64,000 nucleotides of DNA from Microplitis mediator (taxonomy: Eukaryota; Arthropoda; Insecta; Hymenoptera; Braconidae), in contig NC_079969.1 in assembly GCF_029852145.1 (NCBI RefSeq), positions 7,068,001-7,132,000 on the forward strand, written 5' to 3'. Of this stretch, positions 14,401 to 29,400 are shown piece by piece. Numbering within the stretch: the first letter of the stretch is position 1; the number at the start of each line of letters is the position of its first letter. The translations under genes were made by a program, and so were the position numbers. The notes beneath the pieces are model-generated. The model searched no databases. It was not told where the DNA came from and saw nothing but the letters and a program-made list of their open reading frames with translations.

Positions 14401-17400
14401 CAAAAATATCCCGCTCATAATTAAAGAATAAAATCACGATTCAAAATATTCCAATTCTTGATTCAACAATAAATTTTCTTCAACTAAAACTAAAAAACTT
14501 AAGCGAATAATTTTTTCATTATTGATGCCAGTAAACATCTTTTCGGATTAAGAAAAAAGAAATGAATCAAGAATTCAGTTCTGAATAAAAAAAAAGTTAT
14601 TGATCAAAGTAAAATATTTTTTCTGTACATTATTTAAAAATTACATAAATTTAGTTCCGCCTAGTTTGTCTCGATCCATAATATTGCATGTGCAAATAAT
14701 TGCTGAATAAACCTGGTGAATAACCCTTTGAAGAATCTATAGACAAGACGTCATGTCATGACAATTTCAATAGGTTATTTCTGATATATAATCGCATGAC
14801 TGGTACTTGAAACCTGCATGAACGAGTACATTTATAATATTTCGAAGTATGCACTATGTATTATAGTTCACTGTCTATATGATCGATTACATATTTGCTT
14901 AGATAAAATATGCACACTTCTTCTTCTTCTTTTTTCTTTTTTTTTTTTTTTTTTTTTTTTGAATAATCCATCCGTAGATTATCGATCGCGGTGGTCTAGA
15001 ATACAATGCACAATAGCCAGATTAATCACCATCTTGAATAACTCGCATAGATAAATAGAAACTAAAAGTTTATTTGCTTTGATTGGGGGGAATAGGGAGA
15101 ACCAGGAGAACCGGGACCACCAGGACCACCCGGACCTCAAGGATCTGAAGGAATAGCTGGTCAAGATGGACGTCAAGGCATCCCGGGAGAAGTAGGTCCT
15201 CCTGGTGAACGTGGTCCTGCGGGACCTGTTGGCCCTGCTGGACCTATTGGGCCGCCTGGTACACCAGGACCTAAGGTGAGATATTTTTTACTTTGGTTAA
15301 CAAACTCTACCTCTTATTGAGGTTTTTCTGACTTGTATCAGTGCAATCAGATATGACAATTAGATAACTTGAAACAGGGTAAATCCGGCGATTATGGACC
15401 CTCAGGATTTCCAGGATTACCAGGACATCCAGGGATTCCTGTGAGCTATTGCCTCTTTTAGTAAAAAAAAATTTAAAAAAAAGAAAATAGACATACAACT
15501 TTCAAGAACATCGTGATTCTCAAAAAAAAACTTTTATCTCGATAGCTTCTTTTTTCCTTTTGTCGTATAGGGTATGCCAGGACGCAACGGAACACGAGGC
15601 TTACCGGGAAGACGTGTGAGTTCTCGTTGAAATTTTCTTTAGTGGTGTGTTCGATACTCTCTATTTATATACAGCGGTGATGAGGGTAAAATGGATTCTT
15701 TAAAGAAAATAGGCCATTAATCCTTAACGGTCATGTGGGGTCCCGGTGATTCCGAAAAATTTTGAACCCTCATTGGATCGATAACTATTGAGTTTTTTAA
15801 AAAACTATAAGATACCTTTTTTCTGGAAAATTTAAAGCTCTACAAAAAAGGTATCTTGTAGTTTTTCGAACAACTCATTACTTATAGAGATATTTTTAAA
15901 AAATCAATCATAATTCGTGCCGATGTGACCGTTGAGGGTTAAATTTAGCGATACCGCACGTAAAAAAATGCTGGAGTTAAATTTTCCACACTAAACTACT
16001 GACAATTAAACTACAGTTTGTGGTCATCGTATCAACAAATAGAGACGCATGAATGACACTGTATAAAATTAATTTTTACTGTAGTAGTTCTATTTACTAT
16101 TTGACTGGGGTAAAAATTTGTAGACTAAGTAACTACACGATGCAGTATGGAAAACTCATCCTGTGGCTTCTTTAGCCACATAATTTCATAAGAGTTAGTT
16201 GGTATTACTATTTTTGGAGTACATAATATCACATAATTTGTACAATCTACTCCAATGTGGTATAAAATGACTGACAAACGAAAACAAAAGCGCCACCTTC
16301 AACTATTTTACCCCACTGTGTGGGTGTACTAGCTCCACAATTGTAGTTATGATTACTACATCTTTAAATGTGTGAATTTTTTTTTTCTATTGGTCCTTCA
16401 TTTTCTCTTTCGGGTTACAAACCGGACTTCCGTCCCATAATTACATACATAATCAACATAAAACAAAGAAAAAAATAAAACTTACATAAAAAATAAAAAC
16501 TTACAGCTACCGCCTTACATTTTCATTCCTTAAACCTACTTCATTCTATTACATTCCACTACATTCCATTACAATTCCGCCTCACACATCCTTCCACTCC
16601 CAGGATCCAAAAGAGAAAAAGAAATTTTCAAAAGAAAAAACTCCTGCATCTAACATTCCTCCTCTCTAACTCACTCCCTGATCTCCGTTTTCGCTGCTCC
16701 ATTTCTACATATCCCCCCCCCCTCTCCTTCCTCAATTTCTTTAGATCTATTAACCATTTTTCCCCTTGCCCATCCTCTCCCAACACTTCTAAATGTGTGA
16801 ATTATAACCTTCAAAATTACGTGCTTGTATTTTACATCAACAAAAATTAAATACTTATTGAAATTATAATGAGGAGTAGTAAAAATTACAGCTGTCATTT
16901 ACTAAGGAGTTGTTTTAACCAACGACAGTAGTAGATGTACTACAGTTTGTGTACTACAATAAGCTAGTAGTCATTACTAAATATGTAGCGATCTTATATA
17001 CAATCCCCGATTGTGGTAAATTCAACTACACCTTTTTTTACGTGCGAGTTTTTGAAGTATAAAATTAAAATTTAGATAATAGTTAAATTTGAGAATCGAT
17101 AAAATCATAAAAGAGCCTAAAATAATTATCTCGTCAATTTCATTTTACCCTCTCTTGTAGTAATTTATTCCCGTGGTGTTGGTTCCATGCTTCCTTCAAT
17201 ATCGCTCATGTTATAATCAAGATTATAATAATTACAATAATAATAGTAGTAACAAAGTAAGTTAACTTAACTAACGAAACTAAATTACAGTGTCGCTTGC
17301 TCTTAATATACAACAGGAGAATTCGCTTTTGCGTAAATGTCTTTTCGCACTCCGACATCTGGGTTCCTAAATTTTGTTGATGCCGTTGTTAGATGGTGAT

Positions 17401-20400
17401 GGTGTTTTGGGATTTATGTTCCCTTGTGGCTGCTGACAATCAATCTCAAATCAGAGTCAAATGTGTTTTTACGCTTGATGTATCATTCCTCCCCCCATTG
17501 CCCATTTCCCGTTCCCCTATTGCCTACTTATCAACTAACTCTACTACCCCATTTAGACCTAGCAAAGTCAATATTTGAAAAATGTACTCACCAGCATTAT
17601 TGTCTTGCCAATAGGGTGACAAAGGCGACAAGGGTGACCGTGGATTGACAACTTCACTGGACGGCAAGCAGATTCCTCTCGGGACATTTGAAGGACCACC
17701 GGGTCCACCGGGACCACCTGGTAAGTGAATATATGTCAACATACTGCTTCATCCTAATCCATACAATGATAATAATGATGACATTTCGATACTTGATGAC
17801 GTTTATAAAATAAAAATCACCCGATTATTACTACGGTATCAAAAGGCCATCGTTGCCAATTATTATTTTTAAAAGTAATAAGTAAAAAAGTTAAGTAACT
17901 AAAAAAAGTTATCTTAAAGTCTTGAGTTTAGAGTAGTCGCGCTTGGCAAAAGCCCATACCGATTATCGTGGCTTTCGTCTCCGCTCACGTATTCTCGCCA
18001 ATTAGAACTTTGTTCAATTGTAACTTTTAGATTGCGCCCGACGGACTACCTTCATAGTTTTATATACATATATATATATATATATAATACTTTTTTTTAT
18101 TTCTTTCCATTCCTTTCCTTTTCTTTCTATTCTTTTCTCCTGTTCATTTTATACCATGTACCTCAATAACATTCTGTCCTTTTTATTCTCTGCGTGTAGA
18201 CTCTTTTATTTTTCATTTGGTACCCTGATCAATGCCGATATTTCACCACGGCCAAGAAAAATGTCTTCTCTTACCCATGTCTTTTATTTAACTCAAATTT
18301 TTTTTTCTTTTGCTATTTTTTTGCCCCAACTTGTACCAGAACCCTCACTCAGATCGCGTCTCCATAGCTCCCTATCGATTTGGCTTAACGTTCTTTGTCC
18401 TGAATCTTTTGTACGGGAATCCTACTAACGCTAATAATAATTGCGAGTCACGAATAATACTCGGCAATAAGGGATAATATAAAATGAAGAAAGGAATGAT
18501 AAATATTTCAAATAGTAATACTAAGAAGTCATCAATTTATAATTTATGTAATCATCATATAGAGTATAGTTAATTGTCCCATGTATGGGACATGTTAATG
18601 TCCCAGTAATTATTTTATACGTGAATGTAAATCGAAACAGGAGCTCAAGGCGAAAAGGGAGATGTGGGTCCAATCGGGCCACCCGGCCCGCCTGGCGAGA
18701 AGGGCGCCAGGGGCAAACAAGGCAAGAGGGTAAGCTTCAGCAAGGTCCTCCGACCATAGCACTGGATCATGTTTGAGCTACGGGAAAACATCCTCTTATA
18801 CCCTTGTACCTTGTCCCTATCATCACTACCAAAACTGCTATTCACCTACCGGCACGGTTATGCTCGACGGACAACAGAGGGTTTGACTACAGACTGTGAA
18901 ATCCTTTCTGTCATCTCGAGATCCTAGTAACGTGGAAACCATCCCTCTTAATCCATAAGATCTTTGCATATGCTCACCCCTGACCGATACCAAAAGTTAT
19001 TCAACTGTTAGATTCTTTAAACTTTTTTGGCCACACTATTCCCTTACGAAAAAAACTAACTAACACTTATGAACACTATTGAAAATTCATTAGTGTTGAT
19101 AAGTGTTTTATTAGAGATCATTAGTGACCATTAGTACTCTGACTAGTGAGTTTTGTACCACTATTGGAGATGGTTAGTCTTAAACAATGTTCGGTTACCG
19201 TTCGTGAGCACTTCGACTAATGGATCTTGCAACACTATTGGAAGTGGTTAGTGTCCTATAAGTGTTCATTAGTCGGAGTTCTAATAAATCTTGCAACACT
19301 ATTGGAAATAGTTAGTTTTAAACAATGTTCTATTAGTGTTCGTTAGTACTTCGACTAATGGATCTTGCAACACTATTGGAAATAATTAGTTTTAAACAAT
19401 GTTCTATTAGTGTTCGTTAGTACTTCGACTAATGGATCTTGCAACACTATTGGAAGTAGTGAGTGTGGTATAAATGTTCATTAGTCGGAGTACTAATGAA
19501 TCTTGCAACACTATTGGAAGTGGTTAGTGTCCTATAAGTGTTCATTAGTCGGAGTTCTAATAAATCTTGCAACACTATTGGAAATAATTAGTTTTAAACA
19601 ATGTTCTATTAGTGTTCGTTAGTACTTCGACTAATGGATCTTGCAACACTATTGGAAGTAGTGAGTGTGGTATAAATGTTCATTAGTCGGAGTTCTAATA
19701 AATCTTGCAACACTATTGGAAATGGCTAGTTTTAAACAATGTTCTATTAGTGTTCGTTAGTACTTCGACTAATGGATCTTGCAACACTATTGGAAATGCC
19801 TAGTTTTAAACAATGTTCTATTAGTGTTCGTTAGTACTTCGACTAATGGATCTTGCAACACTATTGGAAATGGTTAGTTTTAAACAATGCTCTATTAATA
19901 TTGGTTAGTATTTCGACTACTGAATCTTGCATCACTATTAGAAGTGATGAGTTTTGAATAATGTTCTATTAGTGTTAATTAGTACTCTAGCTAATGAATC
20001 TTGCAATATTGTTGGAAGTAATTAGTGTTGTATTTGTGATCATTAGTACTCAAAATACTGATCCTTGCAGCACTATTAGAAGTAATTTGTGATGAATATC
20101 ATTTTATTAATGATCATTAGTATTCTGATTAGTGAATCTTACAATATTACTCGAAGTGACAAGTGCTGACCAGGTTTCAATAGTGTTCATTAGTAATTCG
20201 AATAGTCGGTACTACTCTACTATGAAATTCATATTAATGATACTAAACGCACTAATGGCACTACATGCGCTAATTTCTCATTAGTGCTGGTTAGTTTTTT
20301 CTGTAAGGGTTCCGTAAAGGTCAAAACATTTTTATTTATCGAAAAATGTGAGACAAAGACATCCAATGGTAATTTTTACGACCTAGTGAGTGAAATGGAC

Positions 20401-23400
20401 ATATGAAAAATTTTTTAGAAATAAACTCGGGAGATGTAAAAAAAATTGCCGCAAATCGGGCATAATTTTGTGGACTTCTTGCACATAAAAGTTATCTATA
20501 AAAAACTATTGCTATAAAGTGTAACATCGAAATAAAATTTTTTCGCCACAATTGGATCTAAGGGAAATCATAAAAACATATTTCTTTTACCTTTTATATG
20601 CTTGTAATAAAATGTAGAATTTTTTATTGCTGTCTTCAATATTTCCTTAGTATCCCATTTGGGCTGACTATACTTTATATGAAACAGAATAAATTCTTAC
20701 AGTCGAAAATTGTCGGACTATCGCAAATTTCATGATGTTTTAACAAAAAATTCTTTTGATACCATCATAAAAATTTCTATGAGAACCTATAGGATTTTGG
20801 AAAAAAACGATGGAAATTCATAGGAATTTTTTCCGAATACCATGAGGATTTTGGAATAAATCTACAAAAACCCATAGGAATCCATGACAGTTTTTAAAAA
20901 GCCATGAGAATTTATAGAAATTTATAAAAATCAGTTTCAAAATCCATGAAAATTCATAGAAATCCATTGGAATTCTAAAGAGTCCATTCCGGAATTCATG
21001 GGAATCCATACAATCATTACTTTTAAGTTGAAAAAAGTCTCTATGGATTCCCATGGATTTCCATTACAACCTGTATTAACTGTCATAAATTCCTATGTCT
21101 AAATATATATAGATTTTCATGAGTATCCAACCGGAATCCCCATGGAAATTCACGAAAAAAATCCTAAGAATCCATATAAATTTTTCCGATGTTCGCACAA
21201 CCAAAAATGAATAAATATAAAAATATCATTTGTCCATTTTGCTCTAATTGTTCACAAGAATTTTCCAAACATCGTCTCACTTTGTCTTATTTAAAAAAAA
21301 AAAGTAAATTAAATTCCTCATCTTAATATTAATTACGGCCATTAAAAACAAAAATCCCAACTATGCCCTAGATTTCGAGCTTGAAAATTCCATAAATCCA
21401 AATCCTAGTTGACTGCATGTGACTGCTGCATGTTAAATAGACATAGCATACTTGTATATATATATTACAAGTAAAATATTTGTATGAGGAATGAGAAATG
21501 CTCGTGCCTTTAAAATCACCATGACCGACGCGCGTCACATATGGCATGCATGTGTGTTGCAAACAGCTGAAAGAGGCATCCCTTATATACAAACAAATAT
21601 AGTACAGGGTGAGAACCCTACTTGGCATTCGTCAAATGCTTGAGAATTTAAAATCGATTGCTGTGTTGACACCTAATAAATTCAACATGCACTGGCTTTA
21701 CAATATATACACTTATATATTTTCCGTCATGGTCTTATTTTTTTTTTGTCTTATCGTCGCTTATTTATTTCATATCAATATGGTGGCAGCGAGTTTAAAA
21801 TATATATAGACATCTATATTTCAAATAATTAATCCGACTTGAGAAAAAAAAATGTCATTGACTTTTAAGTCACAGCTGTATTCATTTTTCCGATCAATGA
21901 TCAAAAGACTATAGCGCGTAGCAGTCATAGACAATATTAATTTTCAATGACATTTTTCTTTCGTAATCAGCAGACCCTTAGGGGATAAATAACCGTAAGT
22001 ACAATCGGCAACTAATGAACTAGTTAAGTCTCTTGGAACATTCCCCCCCAGGCAAATAAGAGTCTCACTATCAAAGCTAGTGTTGAAAAAAAAGAAATAA
22101 AGAAACGGTTAATGTAACAGTAACATGTACGTGTGAGTGTTAACGAGTGGTAGTATGTAGTTTCAAAGCTTTGATGATGGTGTTTGATGTATATGTTCAC
22201 GAGCTTATTAATGACACTTTGTGAAGTCGACGTTTATCAAGATTTTGTTGGATTTTGTAACTAACGTATGTATTTTATGTTGCGTATAATTATCTAATTA
22301 TTTATTTTACTACTACACAGAGAAATCGTATTATTTATGGTGACTAAATATAAATTAGGTCGTGCTTAAATAATTTATATCAAATTTTGTGTTGACAAAA
22401 ACCTTTTTAAAATTAAATTTGGAAGATACTTTCTGTGAATAAATGACTTGTTAAAATTGCAAATAATAATCCCAGGCGGATATAATTTACAGTAAAATAT
22501 GATATTTTACCGCAAATCTGCGGTGACATTGCGGCATTTCTCCATAAATGTGCAGATTTACTGCAAATCTACGGCATGATCGTAAAATGAAATATTTAAC
22601 GGTTACAATAAAAATGCCACAAATTGCGGTAAATTACCGTAAAATGCGGCAAATTCGCAGTAAAATACGGTATTTTGCAATGAAATAGGTCATTTACCGT
22701 AATTCAGATCCGCTAGGGATATATATACATAAGGTACCGGTGGGTAATAAGGCCTAGTTAAAGGGAGATTTTGAATGGAATCGAAAATGTTGCATTTAAT
22801 TATCGAAAAGTATCATTAATCTTAATTTCAATACATTAGCCATAAAATGTAATGAAGTAATGGTAATTTTTACTATAAATAAACAACAAATTAAGCTTTT
22901 ACAAAAACCAGACGTATAGGCCTTATTTTACTACGGTAGGGTAATAAGGCCTACGGGTTAAATAAACTGGAATAGTTTAATTATATTTAATAAAATTGGT
23001 ATTAGAGATAAATCATAACTTAAATTTAGCAACAATACTTTTTAAGAGTCAAAAGAATAGATTGCTTTGCTCAACAGCACTTAGAACTATCAGTATCCTT
23101 CTTAAGAGTCAGAAGACTAGATTGTTTTTAATAATTTCTTCTGCGCTACGACAACATATGACAGACGATGAAATATAGAAGACAGGGAACGTGGTGTCGG
23201 GACTCTATAAACTTGTCGTAACATCTCTATGCAAGACCCTTTTACTAGAGTAGCCTTTAGCGGAGGCGGTTATTTTAAATATCATTTCTGTCACTTAGGC
23301 CTTATTGCCCGACCGGCCGTATTACCCGCGAGTACCTTATGTATAAAAGTATCACAATTTCAATCGTTTTCATGGCCAAAAGTAACATAAAATGGAGTCC

Positions 23401-26400
23401 TGGTCTTTAATTAATACCAGAAAGTATCAGAATTTAATTTTGCCAGCAATGGCATCATTAGTCAAAATTTGTTCAAAGTGTTCTATTACTGAGACTCTTT
23501 CTGGATCTAATTTATATTTACCGTCACCATGACACCATTGGTACTCACAAAAAAACTAAATTTATAATTAATAAAATAATAAAACTACTAATAAGTAGAC
23601 GCTAAATGTGACCACAATGCCCAATAATTAATGAATAGTATGTGTATTGTAATTGTGTTTAACGTAAGTATTATTACCTGCTGTAGTTAATAGTAACGTA
23701 TTAATTGTCTTTTGCTATGTAGATCTTCCCAGTGTCCCCATTTGAAGAACGCTCTGTGTGTTTCACTTTTATGTGCAGAAACAAAAAAATAGTAACCATT
23801 GTGGCGCGAAACTGTAAAATCTAGTCAGTAGATAATACAGAACAACTAAATCTTATGTAGAACCGTAAGGGTTACTTTGATAACAACAATAGCTATGGTT
23901 ACACCTAATCGTTGTGGTTCTTGAAGATATTTAGTTGTTTCGTATATTGCATTGAGTGGATTTTCCTGTTCTGCGCAGCAATGGTTGCTATTTTTGGTTT
24001 CCGTGTAGTAGTATTAAATTTCCTGTTGTTCATTAAATCCATTCCTATCCTTCCGATCCACTTTTAACGTCTGTCTAAAATAAAACTAACAAATGGAGTA
24101 ATAGATACTATCAAATTATTTGGTATTGAGACACCAGAGTGTGGTATTATTAAAAAAACAATAATAACGGAGGACCTGTGTTGGATCTAAATCTTGCAGA
24201 ATATTATGTTATTTTATCTATAGGCATTGACCAATGGCGAGTGCCGTTGTCCACGTTCGTTGAGAGTTGGTCTTCCCGGTTTACCAGGTGATAAAGGGAG
24301 TCCTGGAAATCCAGGCTTACCAGGTAGTTTATTTAACTTTAAGGCGACCCATATTAATTAAAGACATCAACCGAATTCATTGAGTTTATTACGAATCTAT
24401 CAGGACGTTTAACAATTCGGTTACATTGAAATAGTTATTGCCGCGTCCAATTAGCCGATTAACCAATAAATGATGAGTATCATTGGATATTAACGTTTTG
24501 TAGGACCCAAAGGAGATTCCGGTGTGCCAGGATCCCCTGGTGTTGATGGAATAAATGGAGAAGCTGGTATACAGGGTCCACCGGGATTACCAGTAAGTAT
24601 TAGTTGGAAAAATTCATTTGCGTACACGGAAAAAAATAGATAGAAATGGTTACTGTGCTACACAAGAATGATGGGTAGTTTTTACATAAGACTACGATTT
24701 AACATAGCAACCATTACTTGTTACACATTATATTGAAAACACGTCTGGTTATCGTGTTCACAGTCACCGTTTGCTAATCAGATATTACAGGTTCCTTTCA
24801 GCAGTAGATGTGTTACTGGCTAAAATAGGTATAGGCGCTATGTGAAGATGCGAAAGACTCCCCAGACAAATGCGTTCCATTGTTGTTCAACATCGTTACC
24901 ATTCCTGTGCTGGGCAGGAGCTGTTGTTTTCAGTCACATGTCTAAATACTGTTGACAAAATTCGTTCTCGCCAAACAGTAGTCAGACATGTGACTGAAAA
25001 CACCAGTTCCTGCCCAGCACAGGAATGGTAACGATGTTGAACAACAATGGAACGCATTTGTCTGGGGAGTCTTTCGCATCTTCACACAGCCTATACCTAT
25101 TTTAGACAGTAACACATCTACTACTGAAAGGAACCTATATTATCTGGTAAGCGAACGGTGGCTGTGAACACGACAACCAGTCGTGTTTTCGATATAATGT
25201 ATAACATAGTAATGGTTGCTATGTTGAATCGTACTCAGTCTTATGTAAAAATTATCCACTTCTATTATAACTAGTAACATGCTAAGATCAGTTTCTACAG
25301 ACTTTACGATCATTCTTGTGTGGCACAGTAACTATTCCTATCTATTTTGTTCCGTGTAGAAATTGAATTTGAATGAGCAGAATTTAAAATGGTAGTAACA
25401 ATTTTTATAGGGATTAGCTGGACCTAAAGGTGAAAAAGGAGAGTATGGGGATATCGGTCCACCAGGTTTGATGGGTCCACCAGGTTTACCTGGACCACCA
25501 GTACGTAAAACCTCATAATCTAACTATTTTTTTGAAACCCTTTTCGATGGTGTTTTGTTGGCCGCTAGGGATTCTGATTGAACGGTTTTGTTTTAGGGAG
25601 CGCCGGGTATTAAGGGAGAAAAAGGCGATAAAGGAGAATCGGTTAGTATTAATTTACTCTTAATAAATTCAATTAAAAAGGGTTAAAAGCAATCTGTTAA
25701 CTAATACAATGGATGTTTTCGTTGTTGCAGAAGTACAAAAAACTCAGAAGAAGACAGGTAAAAAAAGTATAATTCACTTACTTTTAACCCTCAACGGTCA
25801 CGGAGGGTCTAATAGAACCCCAGTCACTTTGACTACCCGTTAAAATCAAATTTCACCATTTTCGATGTATCTGTTTTTTTCGGGCAGTTATCAATAAAAA
25901 AGTATCTTTGGTTTTTGTCAAAAATCTCGAGAGGTATTGAGTTTTTTGAAAAATTGTAAGAAATCTTTTTTGTAGCGCTTCAAATTCTCTACAAAAAAGG
26001 TATCTTATATTTTTTTTAAAAACTGAATAGCTATTGAGATATTTGTAATTGAAATTGTCTGTGACCCGGGTGACCGGTAAGGGTCAAAAAGTGAATACAG
26101 TAAAATTGAATAATCCTTTTATCTGTTGACGGCAGGGTGATGGAACGTTCGAAGTTAACGCGGGTGAAGTGGTGAGTGTTTTAAGTATGATTACAGTATT
26201 TTATCGATTATATCTATTGTTAAGCTATTTCCATATCCATTAGTAACAAATTCATTAATTCAAATTCATTGTCCATCAATCTCTTTGTATAGAAGTAGGG
26301 TGTGGAAAGGCATAAAGAGAAAGCCTATTGAAAATTAATAATCCTATTTCACTGTTCCCATTTAGATAATGGGTCCACCCGGGCCACCAGGTCCAGCCGG

Positions 26401-29400
26401 TAATCCAGGACTTCAAGGTCCGCCGGGTATTAAAGGCGATCGAGGACACGATGGCGCTAAAGGCGAACCTGTCAGTGGCATTTTGTTTTTTTACTTTTTT
26501 TACATCTTATTTGCTTACATACATTTTTTTTATTTTATGTGCTTACAAAAAATAGCCCCTTGGTAACTTAACTCGACGAGTCATTATTCATTTATAGCGT
26601 AGTTCATTTAATATTTATGAAATTCACTGCGTGTAATGGATAATCGTGAGTCAAGTTAATAAAAGGGCTATCTTGTGAAAGTAGTAGTAGTAGTAACGGA
26701 AAACGTATTACTAATGGATACGATGTGTTTTATATTTTAGGGTGAGAAAGGCGCCAAGGGTGATCCTGGTCCAATGGGACTACCTGTAAGTACTGAATCA
26801 AGTCAACAATTTTATTTCGTAAGGGGAAAGTAGGTTCGAATGGGCTGACAAAAAAAAATTTCATAATGCATTCAAATTTTAAAAAGAGGGAGACGCGCCT
26901 TTGAACTGTTTTTAAATTAATTATTATGTTTATTAGTCACATTATTGTATTCAAAATTCATTCTTACAAACTGGTTTAATTAACTGAGGATCCTTGCGAT
27001 TATTTTAATGAGAACCGTAATATTTTATAATTCATTTGAGTTCAAATTAGTTTGACTAAATTGAAGGCTGAATAGAGTCATCAGAAACTGGAGGATTTTT
27101 TAGTTATTACGTGTGGAAATTTACGTAAGAATTTATTTGGGTTTCTATGGAACTCTGTGATGTTTGTCGAGGGATTTTATGGATTTCTAAAAGATTCTAT
27201 GAGGTTTTGGAAAATTTTTAGATTCTGGGAGGATGAATTCCTAGAAAATTTTCTAGATATTTTGAGGATTTTCAAAGAATCTAATGAATTTATTAAAAAT
27301 TTTATGAATTCCGAAAAGTTCCTAGAGCAGTCTATGGGCGTTAAAACGGTTCTATAGACTCCTAGAAAATTTTCTAGAATTTTCTAGGATTCTAGGAATT
27401 CCTAAAAGATTTCTCAAAGGTTCTGTAAATTTTTAGAATATTGTATGAACTCCTAGAGGATTTTACAGATTCTTCAAAAATTCTATGAGCTTCTAGAAAA
27501 TTCCTATTGATTCGAAAAGCTTTGTGGGCTTCTAGATGATTTTTTAAATCCTCCAAGGATTCTCGAGGAATTCTATGAATCCCTAAAAAATTTCCGGGAC
27601 TCTATGGATAACTAGAAAATCTATTAGATCTAGAGGATTTTCTAGACTTTCAAGGATTTAAAAAAAACTAGAAATTTCTAGATAGTTCCTAGAATACTAA
27701 ATTCACACCCTGTCAATTCTCGTTGAAAAAACGAGTGCTATACTCCTTAAAATTCAATTCACAGCTGCCTTCTCAATTCTCAAAAAAAAAAAAATTTTTA
27801 TGTTTAGGGACCGATGGGATTAAGAGGTGAAGCAGGAAGACCTGGCGATGCTGGAAAACCCGGGGCGATGGTAAGAAATCGGGCCTCGTGGTCCTCATAA
27901 CCTCTTACAAAAGATCTAGTCCAGCCATCACAAGTTAAAAAAAACACGTCCATTTTTAAAAATATAAAAATTTATAAATTTTCGAACAACTTAATAAATA
28001 ATAAATAATTCACGCTCGCCTTGCTTTATAAACACCAAGTGCTCCCCTATTAAAAATTAATTTTTGCCCTCCGAAAGCCCCGAAAAAGAGCTAATTTAAC
28101 AAACACACACGGAAAAAAATTCCAGTTAAATTTACGATGCTAACATCATAATTTTTACTATTGATTGTAGTGGTGGACTATACCTTTAAAATCATAATTT
28201 TTACGATGTAACATTGGAAATTTCATTTAAGAAATAATACTTCAGACAAATAACACAAAGTCTTAAGCTCTTTAGTATAAATTACGATGTGAACATCGTA
28301 AAATTTGAGAATTTGATGTAATAGAAATTTTAAATAAAATTATTAAATAATAATCGCTCGGGCGGGTGTTGGATTCGAACACGAGACCTTTCGAGTGCGA
28401 AGTGACCGAGGCCTTGGACCACTCGGCCACAGAAGAGCCCACAAGTTCAGGTCGTGTTTAAGATCCATATAAACGATATAAATAAACAGTCATAAGTCAC
28501 GAGAACGCCTCTTACGGCGGACACAGTAACTATTTAAAAATTACGATGTAACATCGTAATTTTTATAACTTACATCGTATTATAACAGAGGCAGCACTGT
28601 AATATTTATTTTATTCAAAAGTAAATAGAAAGATAAATATAGGAGTAAATATAGTTTTTGAATTGTAATTTTTATTTTATTCTTTTTTCCGATGTTAACA
28701 TTGTAATTTTTTAATTAATTTTTAATCCAAAAAGTCTTTGTTAAAATTATGATGTTAAATAGTAAAAAATGTAACCTACATAGTAAATTTTAGAATAAGA
28801 CATTTGAAAATTGACGCTAATGAAAGCATAGTCCACGATTACGATGTTAACATCGTAAATTTTAGTGGAATTTTTTTTCCGTGCACATTTAACTAAAATT
28901 TTTTAAAAAATAATTAGTGTTACAATAATAATAAGAGTAATGAAAATAAACAGGTTGGCACGTGGTGATCCGACTAACAACTAACATGGGATTAGGTATC
29001 TTCATCTACTACTTCTACTACTTCTACTACTACCAACAGAATCGACAATAAAACCTATCTAAAAAAAAAAAATAATAATAATTAAATAATAAAATAAAAT
29101 GAAAAAAAAATAACCCGGGATTTCTTACCATAAAAAAATGAAGTAGAATACCAACCATATATTTGCAATGAAGCAAAAAAGTCCTTTAGAAAAATATTAA
29201 GAAACGCCAGAATCCTTTTTTTTAAGGACACGTCGATATACATAAATATATATATTTATATATATTTTGTCACTTATTTAAGCGCAGTATTAAAAAAAAA
29301 AAAAAAAAATTAAATAAATAAATAATTAAATAAAATTCACAGTATAATTTAATGAGTACTTATAATAAGGATAATAATAATAATAACTGAAAAATACTGT

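Noticed and set aside
16501..16790. Possible exon after CCCAG at 16603 (GATCCAAAAGAGAAAAAG)
   Set aside because: It lies inside a TIR element, lacks glycine triplets and would break the smooth join between exons 9 and 10.
28355..28440. Functional tRNA gene on the minus strand
   Set aside because: The A and B boxes are good but the acceptor and anticodon stems do not pair. The same sequence recurs in a second MITE copy.
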